This document shows positions 26,244-32,301 of a DNA stretch of 32,301 bases, in pieces (within the stretch, counting starts at the first letter, position 1; each line of letters starts with the position of its first letter). Source of the stretch: Verrucomicrobiales bacterium (lineage in GTDB: Bacteria > Verrucomicrobiota > Verrucomicrobiia > Verrucomicrobiales > DEV007). The stretch covers positions 1-32,301 of the forward strand of contig JARGNG010000050.1 in NCBI GenBank assembly GCA_029213265.1, given 5' to 3'. Made by a program: the position numbers and the translations under genes. The notes under the pieces are model-generated. The model made no database searches. It was not told the DNA's origin and saw only the letters and a list, made by a program, of their open reading frames with translations.

Positions 26244-28136
26244 ATGTGGTCGGACAACGAAACTACAAATGATCTATTCGGCTTTCGCGTTCATGCCGAC
26301 TTGATGAGAGAGCTGATTCTGGACCCGAAGATTCTACCCGTGACTATCGGAGTCTTCGGCGACTGGGGGGGCGGAAAATCCAGTATCATGCAGATGCTGA
26401 AAGAAGACTTGAGTCCTGAAGGGCGTGCCCAAAAGGGGGGAGCAGAGGATTTGGAGGGCGTAGTCGTGCTTTACTTTAACGGGTGGCTTTTTGAAGGATA
26501 CGATGATGCAAAGGCAGCCCTCCTGACGTCGATTCTAACGTCGTTGCGTGAAAACAAGACGTTTGGGAACAAAATCAAAAAGTCAGCTTCCCGGCTCTTG
26601 AAGCAGGTGAATATGATGCGCGGCGCCAAAATGCTCCTGTCCGGTGCTCTGGTTGGCGGAGTCGCGGCGGCAACGGGTGGAGTTGGGCTCGCTGCCATTC
26701 TTCCGGCGGTTGCCGCAGGTATGGCAGCATCCGCCCAGGAGAAGCTGCCGGAGGCTGTGGAAAAGTCGCTTGAGGGAGAGCAAAAGGAAGTCGTGGAGGA
26801 AGCTGTGTCCGATATCCGTCAATTCCGGGAAGACTTCGCCAAGCTTCTGGAGGAGGCAGGCATTCGCACGTTGGTTGTGTTGATCGACGATCTTGATCGT
26901 TGCTCTCCGGAGCGAATCATCGAAAACCTCGAGGCGATCAAACTTTTTCTGAACGTCCAAAACACAGCCTTTGTGATTGGGGCAGACAGGCGCATCATTA
27001 GCCAGGCTGTTTCTTGGCGTTACCGTGAGACCCTCGCGGCTGCCCAAAGAAGCGGGGAAGGCGCCGACCGACTTGTCGAGGATTATTTGGAGAAGTTGAT
27101 TCAAATTCCTTACCGGCTTCCCAAACTTTCGCCTTCGGAGATCGAATCCTATTTGTCTCTATTGTTTTGTCAAAGACACCTGAGCGACGAACTCTATGAA
27201 GCCGTCTGTGGAGAAGCTCAACAGTTAAGAGAAAAAGAGAGATATCGGGCATTTGACCAAGTGTGCGTATTGGAGGCATTGGATGGGGAAGAAATCACGA
27301 AGGAACTTCGGGAATCGCTCCGCATCGGATCGCGAATTGCCGGGCAAATGACGGATGTTCTTCAGGGAAATCCGAGGCAGGTGAAAAGGTTCCTGAATGC
27401 GTTTTTTCTGCGCCGAAGACTGGCTGACGTAGCGAAACTAAATGAGATCAATGATGAAGCCTTGGTGAAGCTGATGCTGTTGGAGTATTCGGCGCCGAAG
27501 CTTTTCGAGAACCTGTTTTCGGAAATGGATGGGGAGAGCGGAACCGTTGCGCGGTTGGTAGCTATGGAGGGGATTGTCGAAGGCGATGAAGAATCACCAG
27601 ATGGAGAGGTCGAGTTGGAGGGAGAGTGGAAACAGATGACGAAATGGCTCTCGATGGAGCCGAAATTGAGTGGGGTCGACCTGCGGGATTATCTTTGGGT
27701 AACGAGGGACCGACTTGGATCGACAATGAGCGGGACAACGCTTGTGCCTACCGTTGTCCGAGAAGTCTTGAAGAAGCTGTTGTCCAACCTCAGTGATCGG
27801 CAGGGAATTAATGAAGCCGAGCGCCTAAATTCTCAGGAGTTTTCGATTCTCATTGAACAGCTCGGCGTTATCGCAAGGCGGGATCCATCATCTGAAAAGC
27901 CCTTCAAAGCGTTAATCGGACTCGGAGAGAATCGCGATGAGGCAGCCGAGGTTTTTGGGGCGGTGATCAAAGGCATCCCCGGGGGCGATTTGTCGCCGGC
28001 GCTGGCAGTGCAGATAGAAACGATTGCGAAATCAAGAGGGCGGCTGGGAGAAGTCTGCAAAGGTATAGTTTCCGATCAACGAGGTGAAAATACTAGATTC
28101 GCCAAAGGGTTTTCGGTCAATAAGAGGAAGAAATAA
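26244..28136 (+). CDS. qatA: QatA, KAP-family P-loop ATPase
   Basis: A 630-residue KAP NTPase, first gene of a complete qat operon. Walker A is FGDWGGGKSSIM (K45, S46), and Walker B is VLIDDLDRCSPERII (D215, D216, D218) with the DLDRC signature of the KAP group. An inserted Gly/Ala-rich hydrophobic stretch (about 127-163, GALVGGVAAATGGVGLAAI) could be one or two membrane helices, as KAP proteins often have. The C-terminal 250 residues are helical and unrecognised. QatABCD was reported as an anti-phage system made of an ATPase, QatB, a QueC-like enzyme and a TatD-like DNase; the mechanism was not settled as far as I know. A gap of 5 bp leads to qatB. I take the ATG at 26244, although no clear ribosome site precedes it. 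Confidence 0.93.
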   Translation: MWSDNETTNDLFGFRVHADLMRELILDPKILPVTIGVFGDWGGGKSSIMQMLKEDLSPEGRAQKGGAEDLEGVVVLYFNGWLFEGYDDAKAALLTSILTSLRENKTFGNKIKKSASRLLKQVNMMRGAKMLLSGALVGGVAAATGGVGLAAILPAVAAGMAASAQEKLPEAVEKSLEGEQKEVVEEAVSDIRQFREDFAKLLEEAGIRTLVVLIDDLDRCSPERIIENLEAIKLFLNVQNTAFVIGADRRIISQAVSWRYRETLAAAQRSGEGADRLVEDYLEKLIQIPYRLPKLSPSEIESYLSLLFCQRHLSDELYEAVCGEAQQLREKERYRAFDQVCVLEALDGEEITKELRESLRIGSRIAGQMTDVLQGNPRQVKRFLNAFFLRRRLADVAKLNEINDEALVKLMLLEYSAPKLFENLFSEMDGESGTVARLVAMEGIVEGDEESPDGEVELEGEWKQMTKWLSMEPKLSGVDLRDYLWVTRDRLGSTMSGTTLVPTVVREVLKKLLSNLSDRQGINEAERLNSQEFSILIEQLGVIARRDPSSEKPFKALIGLGENRDEAAEVFGAVIKGIPGGDLSPALAVQIETIAKSRGRLGEVCKGIVSDQRGENTRFAKGFSVNKRKK

Positions 28137-28141
28137 CTGTC

Positions 28142-28960
28142 ATGGGAACTTCAACAAACTATTCGGGATCACCGAACTGGGGCCCTACAAAGAGTGAGGT
28201 CACTCGAGCCGCAGGAGAAGGCAACACGAGCGAGGAGAAATCGGCCTCCATTGTTGCCGGAGTCGTCGAGACCATGGCAACTGCTAAGGACTTGGGATTC
28301 GGCGCGAAGATTTCTGAGGAGGGCGGCAGAGGCACTGACGAACAAGGACATTCTAAGAGGAAGCGCGGAGGCGGAGGCGGAGGAGCCGGCGGTGCCACCG
28401 GGGGCGCTTCGCGACGTTCAGCCGTAAGGTCTGTAGCGCAAGGTTTAGGTTCTTTTCTCTCGGAAGTCAGGGAAAAAGGATTTTCTGCGGCCCTTCGTGA
28501 TCGTGGACTGACTGACCTTAGTGGAAAGGATTCTCAAGAGGTGGTTCTGGAATTGGCTGATCTGCTTGGCGGTCCCGCTAGTTTGATTGATGAAACGGCC
28601 GTGAGAAATGCATTAATGGAATTGATGCTTGAGTGGGCAAAATCAGATGAACCAAACGAGCTGGAAGAGAATATACAAATCGCATCGGAAAATATCGGTG
28701 ATGTCCTCCATGACTTTTTCGCGAAATACATTTTCGAGGTTTTTAAGACGGTTGGAGTTCAAAATGTTGTCAAGGCCCACGGACCGGATCGAGCAGAAGC
28801 GATGACCGCTCAGATCAAGTCTTTCATCGAGGCAAAGGTCGATTCGCTTCACGAGGAGCGGGACCTGACGGGAATCGATTGGACCGGGGACGAAGGGGCT
28901 ATGGTCGTGGATGAGATCGTAGAACACACAATTGAGGTCTTCGGATCGGAGGAATCATGA
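28142..28960 (+). CDS. qatB: QatB
   Basis: A 272-residue protein identified mainly by position between a KAP ATPase and a QueC-like gene, and by its typical opening MGTSTNYSGSPNWGPTKSEV. A low-complexity basic/glycine stretch at about 77-90 (RKRGGGGGGAGGATGG) links a short N-terminal part to a helical C-terminal part rich in acidic residues. No catalytic motif is visible; the biochemical role of QatB is unknown to me. A GAGGAAG ribosome site lies 10-12 nt before the ATG, inside the end of qatA. The stop overlaps the qatC start by 4 bp (ATGA), so translation of the two is coupled. Confidence 0.87.
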   Translation: MGTSTNYSGSPNWGPTKSEVTRAAGEGNTSEEKSASIVAGVVETMATAKDLGFGAKISEEGGRGTDEQGHSKRKRGGGGGGAGGATGGASRRSAVRSVAQGLGSFLSEVREKGFSAALRDRGLTDLSGKDSQEVVLELADLLGGPASLIDETAVRNALMELMLEWAKSDEPNELEENIQIASENIGDVLHDFFAKYIFEVFKTVGVQNVVKAHGPDRAEAMTAQIKSFIEAKVDSLHEERDLTGIDWTGDEGAMVVDEIVEHTIEVFGSEES

Positions 28961-30291
28961 GCAACGAAATCAGAGTAGCCTTCTCCGGCAAGGCCGATAA
29001 GAAGAAGGAGGTCTATCCTCTCAAGCTGCATCACTCAGGTCAATCTGACCCGATTATTGTGGACGTCGACGGGAACTCACTCTTGAAAGTTTCCCGGCGA
29101 ATTCCAAATCTGAGTGAAGATCTATTGGTGATCGCTGCCGCCGTATACGGGGCCGATCAGACTGTCAGCAGAGAAGCTCAGGAAGACAACTGGAAGCGCG
29201 AGATAGCTATGGAAATCCCAGTCCGCAATCTGGAGGCATGGGAAGCCGTATCGTATGAGTTGTCTAATTGCATAAGTTTTCTCACGGGTGATGTGTGGCA
29301 ATTGAGGTTCTCTGAGCGGAAGAAGCACTTCGTTTGTCCACGCCCCCGACAAAGACGTCTTAGAATGCCTTTGCTACAAGGGACCGCAGTCTCATTGTTT
29401 TCGGGCGGCCTCGATTCGCTGATCGGAGCCATTGATTGGCTAACCGAGAATAAAGACGAACAACTATTGTTGGTTGGACACTACGACGGAAAGGTTGGCG
29501 GCCCATCCAAGGACCAGTTGGGTCTGGCAGAGCTTTGCAAAGAGAAATTTGGGCGGCGATTCCGACTTTCTCAAACAAGGGTGGGTGCGCTCTCTGGAAG
29601 AATAGAGACAAGCTTTCGAAGTCGATCATTCCTGTTCTTAGCTCAGGCTGCCTACCGAGCGGAATTGATCGGTGAGGATACGCCGATCATTGTTCCTGAA
29701 AATGGTCCAATCGCGCTCAACTTCCCTCTAACCCCGGCAAGACGAGGCTCCTGTAGCACGCGAACGGTTCATCCCTTCTTTCTTCAGGGGATTAATTCGG
29801 TGTTCGCCAGTGTTGGACTGCAGCATCGGATTTCCAATCCATACGAACTGAAGACGAAGGGCGAGATGGTGAAAGAATGCCTCGACGCCGAGTTTTTGAA
29901 ACAGACTTTCGCTCTCTCCCGGTCTTGCGCGAAAATGGGGCACAAAAGACATTGGGTTGATAGACAGGCGGGCAGCTGCGGAGTGTGCGTGCCTTGTTTA
30001 TTCCGACGGGCTTCTCTGCATCAAATGAAATGGGACAATGAGCGTTTCGGGCTCCGAATTGAAAACATGGACAGCTTGAAATCGATCATGGATGATCCTC
30101 TGGCTTTAGCCGCTTTTGTCCGTCGCAACGACTCAGATCGTGCGATCGCCACCGGCTTGCTGTCGAATGGATCGCTACCACCGGGCGCATTGAATGAGTA
30201 TGTCGATCTGGTAAAAAGGATGCGAACTGAAGTCCATGGCTGGATGCGGTCAAAGGGATCAGTATACCTGAAAGGTCTCGTAGGAAGATGA
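28957..30291 (+). CDS. qatC: QatC, QueC-like PP-loop enzyme
   Basis: A 444-residue member of the QueC-like N-type ATP pyrophosphatases. The PP-loop is SLFSGGLDSLIGA (S149-GGLDS-S154). A QueC-like zinc site is suggested by four cysteines, C324 (SRSCAKMGH) and C341, C344 and C347 (SCGVCVPC). QueC converts carboxydeazaguanine to the nitrile preQ0 in queuosine and DNA-deazapurine pathways; QatC-type proteins probably use the same chemistry on another carboxyl group, perhaps on a protein or nucleotide. The N-terminal 140 residues are an extra domain not found in QueC. It overlaps qatB by 4 bp and qatD by 4 bp, which holds the three together as one translational unit. There are no other queuosine genes here, so a housekeeping role is unlikely. 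Confidence 0.93.
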   Translation: MSNEIRVAFSGKADKKKEVYPLKLHHSGQSDPIIVDVDGNSLLKVSRRIPNLSEDLLVIAAAVYGADQTVSREAQEDNWKREIAMEIPVRNLEAWEAVSYELSNCISFLTGDVWQLRFSERKKHFVCPRPRQRRLRMPLLQGTAVSLFSGGLDSLIGAIDWLTENKDEQLLLVGHYDGKVGGPSKDQLGLAELCKEKFGRRFRLSQTRVGALSGRIETSFRSRSFLFLAQAAYRAELIGEDTPIIVPENGPIALNFPLTPARRGSCSTRTVHPFFLQGINSVFASVGLQHRISNPYELKTKGEMVKECLDAEFLKQTFALSRSCAKMGHKRHWVDRQAGSCGVCVPCLFRRASLHQMKWDNERFGLRIENMDSLKSIMDDPLALAAFVRRNDSDRAIATGLLSNGSLPPGALNEYVDLVKRMRTEVHGWMRSKGSVYLKGLVGR

Positions 30292-31013
30292 TCGACACGC
30301 ACTGTCATGTGGACCAGTTCCCGGATCCCGAGGCATTGGTGGCTGAATGTGAGGGAAAAAGGACAACGGTCGTCGCGGTAACAAACCTTCCGTCTCACTA
30401 CCGGATGGCACTTCCGCATTTGCGAGGAATTTGTTTTATTAAGCCAGCCCTAGGTTTTCACCCGCTGTGCGCCGAAGAGAATCAAGGAGAGTTAGCGGAA
30501 TTCGAGTCGCTAGCGAAAGCGGCGGATTTCATTGGCGAAATAGGAATGGATTTTTCACGCGAGGGAAAGGCCTCTAGGAGGACACAGGAGCGAGCCTTTG
30601 ATCTGATCTTGGAAGCCATCTCTGACCGGCAGCGGTTCGTTACTCTTCATAGTAGGCGAGCCGAAAAGGAAGTTCTTGATGCCCTTACAAGATACAAGAT
30701 CGAGAAGGCGGTTTTCCATTGGTACAGTGGGTCAGAAAAGCGAGTAGAGGATATCCTCTCGGCGGGTCATTTGCTTTCCTTTAACCCAGCGATGGTTCGT
30801 TCAGAAAAAGGCCAGAGGATTGTCGAAATGACTCCTCTCGACCGAATTCTAATCGAAAGCGATGGTCCCTTTGTTAAGATCGGTCGAAGAGCGGCAAAGC
30901 CAAGTGACCTTGATACAGTATATGAGCGGGTTGCGGAGATTCAGAAAATATCTCTTAGCAAGCTTTCCTCCGCGGTACAGTCTAATTTCAGTCGAGTTTG
31001 CAGCGACCAATAG
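30288..31013 (+). CDS. qatD: QatD, TatD-like metal-dependent DNase
   Basis: A 241-residue TatD-family hydrolase. All metal ligands expected for the amidohydrolase barrel are present: H5 and H7 (DTHCHVDQF), E84 (FIGEIGMDF), H121 (TLHSRRAE), H144 (AVFHWYSG) and D192 (LIESDGPF). TatD enzymes are 3'-5' exonucleases or DNA-repair endonucleases; as the last Qat gene it is the likely DNA-degrading effector or processing enzyme. The ATG overlaps the end of qatC by 4 bp. Length is slightly below common TatD (about 260) but nothing seems missing. The HNH gene starts 22 bp after its stop and may belong to the same transcript. Confidence 0.94.
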   Translation: MIDTHCHVDQFPDPEALVAECEGKRTTVVAVTNLPSHYRMALPHLRGICFIKPALGFHPLCAEENQGELAEFESLAKAADFIGEIGMDFSREGKASRRTQERAFDLILEAISDRQRFVTLHSRRAEKEVLDALTRYKIEKAVFHWYSGSEKRVEDILSAGHLLSFNPAMVRSEKGQRIVEMTPLDRILIESDGPFVKIGRRAAKPSDLDTVYERVAEIQKISLSKLSSAVQSNFSRVCSDQ

Positions 31014-31035
31014 TGCCGATGGTCATCAGTGGCAG

Positions 31036-31983
31036 ATGTCCGAAACCAAAAAGTTCGTAGACGTGAAAGAGAGCGAGAAAATCGACCCATGGCTGGATCA
31101 GCTCTACCACCTCAATGTCGGTGTGATCGGGCAGGGAACTGAACGCCACGAGCGGCCGCACAAGCCGGTCATGCTGCTCGCGGTGGCTGACCTGATTGGA
31201 GCAGGCTTGATTCGAGAGAATCGGATTGCTTGGACTCTTGAGCTGCGGAAACGGTTCGGCGAGCTTTTCGATCAAGTCCGCAGGGAGGACGATAAGGAAA
31301 CTCCGGAGAACCCTTTTTTCTATCTGCGGTCCGAGCCTTTCTGGCATCATGTAGCCAAGCCCGGAAAGGAGCAGGTCGTCGAGGCCCTGTCCAGTCCGCC
31401 ACTGATTGGTGAGCTCAAGGACGGGCTTATGACTGCGAGCTTGGATGAAGATCTGTTTCGTCTCCTGACGTCGGAGGAGGGGCGGAACGAATTCCGAGAA
31501 GCGCTCGTGGCCCGGTATTTTCCGGCGAAGCGTGAGCTTTTGGTCTCGGTGAGTTCGACGGAAGACCAGGCCTCAATGCCAAAGGAGGATAAGGCAAGTC
31601 CGGTCCGCAGCTCCGCGTTTCGGCGGCTGATCCTGGAAACCTACGACTACCAGTGCGTGGCCTGCGGGCTTAGGATCCGACTTCCCAACGACTTCACCGT
31701 CGTCGATGCCGCGCACATGATTCCGTTCTCCGTGGGGCACAACGATCACCCCACTAATGGTTTGGCTCTGTGCAAGAACCATCATTGGGCCTTTGACCAA
31801 TATCTGATCACCCCGACCGCAAAAGGTATCTGGAAAGTCTCCTCCCAGATTGAGCCGCGCCGTTCCCCAGGTGAGGCGGAGCTGGCGAAACTGAACGGTG
31901 AGCGACTGCTTCCTCCACGGGAAGAGGCCTATCTTCCGAGTCCAGAGGCGGTTCGATGGCGCGAGGAGATGCTGGTGAATTGA
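31036..31983 (+). CDS. HNH endonuclease with sulfur-binding-like N-terminal domain
   Basis: A 315-residue restriction-type endonuclease. The C-terminal HNH domain has C207-x2-C210 (QCVACGLR), H227 (DAAHMIPF), N241 (NGLALC), C246 and H249/H250 (CKNHHWAFD), which is the His-Asn-His core plus structural zinc cysteines. The N-terminal part (about 38-108), with RPHKPVMLLAV and NPFFYLRSEPFW, resembles sulfur-binding domains of McrA-like enzymes that cut phosphorothioate DNA; that link is inference. The start at 31036 is preferred: the frame stays open upstream to 30862, but that start would overlap qatD by about 150 bp. The gap to qatD is 22 bp. No dnd or other phosphorothioation genes are in the window, so it would target foreign modified DNA. 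It could also be an accessory of Qat. Confidence 0.88.
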   Translation: MSETKKFVDVKESEKIDPWLDQLYHLNVGVIGQGTERHERPHKPVMLLAVADLIGAGLIRENRIAWTLELRKRFGELFDQVRREDDKETPENPFFYLRSEPFWHHVAKPGKEQVVEALSSPPLIGELKDGLMTASLDEDLFRLLTSEEGRNEFREALVARYFPAKRELLVSVSSTEDQASMPKEDKASPVRSSAFRRLILETYDYQCVACGLRIRLPNDFTVVDAAHMIPFSVGHNDHPTNGLALCKNHHWAFDQYLITPTAKGIWKVSSQIEPRRSPGEAELAKLNGERLLPPREEAYLPSPEAVRWREEMLVN

Positions 31984-32301
31984 ATGGTCAGTATTCAGTC
32001 CCAAAGACTTTGAGAGCAAGTTTGAGATAGGCGTGAAGATTGTCAGTGTCGAACATTGGGGGGGCTGCGCCCGCGCTTTAACATAGCCTCGGCAGGGGGA
32101 GCAGGGTGATCAACGAAGGGAACGAGAGTTTTCGAAGGAAGAGATCGGTCGCGTCCCGGGCGTTTCGATGGTAGGCCTGATCTCTCTAGGCATAGTTCAG
32201 TATTTCGGAGTTGCAGGGTGGAGCTCGGTAGAAGTCGTTCCAAAAATTGGTCCTACCGGGTTTTGAGTGGCAAAGGCGTGAGAGGCCACGTTATCCTTGG
32301 G
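31984..32301. other. Right-edge stretch without a recognised gene
   Basis: This 318-bp stretch after the HNH gene contains only short frames with no family resemblance, including a 22-codon minus frame at 31988-32056. No RNA gene, terminator or insertion element is clear. It may be intergenic DNA or the edge of an inactive element continuing outside the window. Confidence 0.4.

Noticed and set aside
28957..30291. QatC as a housekeeping queuosine gene (queC)
   Set aside because: It has an extra N-terminal domain, overlaps qatB and qatD, and no other queuosine genes are near.
30862..31035. Longer start for the HNH gene
   Set aside because: It would overlap qatD by about 150 bp; the ATG at 31036, 22 bp after qatD, fits better and keeps all domains.
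31988..32243. Small minus-strand frames at the right edge
   Set aside because: 22 and 66 codons, no ribosome site and no resemblance to known proteins.
1..32301. CRISPR arrays, tRNA or rRNA genes, transposase genes, att-site duplications
   Set aside because: Looked for regularly spaced repeats, cloverleaf-type segments and DDE or integrase motifs by eye and found none.

Overview
The window is a dense anti-phage / genome-defence island of about 32 kb. It carries 19 confident protein genes, a gene remnant and a few weaker small features. I see no tRNA, rRNA, CRISPR array or intact mobile element. Coding density, short gaps, stop-start overlaps and ATG/GTG starts are bacterial. A chromosome of moderate GC (mid-50s percent by eye) from a Gram-negative lineage fits. 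Verrucomicrobiota is my weak guess from the general look of the proteins; no gene here settles the taxonomy.

Layout. (1) Positions 1-2772, minus strand: a three-gene overlapping operon of a WYL-domain regulator, a protein with a PD-(D/E)XK-like pattern, and a tyrosine/dual-specificity phosphatase fused to an ADP-ribosylglycohydrolase that runs off the left edge. (2) 3053-4948, plus: a PLD-type nuclease-like protein and a von Willebrand A protein, with two copies of a short 25-bp repeat flanking the PLD gene. (3) 5016-10930: an overlapping AddB-like nuclease and AddA-like helicase-nuclease pair. (4) 11445-20604: an extended type III restriction-modification operon made of an SNF2-type helicase with a degenerate PLD-like N-terminus, a DUF4391 protein, Mod and Res. 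The specificity region of mod is visibly foreign in base composition. (5) 20651-20782: the N-terminal stub of a GIY-YIG/DUF4357-type nuclease gene. (6) 20910-22832: a P-loop GTPase-like protein and a single-pass membrane protein I do not recognise. (7) 22868-26100: McrB (with an EVE-like domain) and McrC. (8) 26244-31013: a complete QatABCD system. (9) 31036-31983: an HNH endonuclease whose N-terminus resembles sulfur-binding (phosphorothioate-DNA) domains.

How they may work together. Type III R-M, McrBC, Qat and the HNH protein are defence modules of known types, or close to them. AddAB-like enzymes degrade linear DNA ends and could process cut phage DNA, or could be the host's repair enzyme. 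The best candidates for something undescribed are the WYL / nuclease-like / phosphatase-ADP-ribosylhydrolase operon at the left edge and the GTPase plus membrane protein pair just upstream of McrBC. Both have recognisable signalling parts in an arrangement I cannot assign to a named system. Function is inferred from motifs and gene order; no database search was possible.
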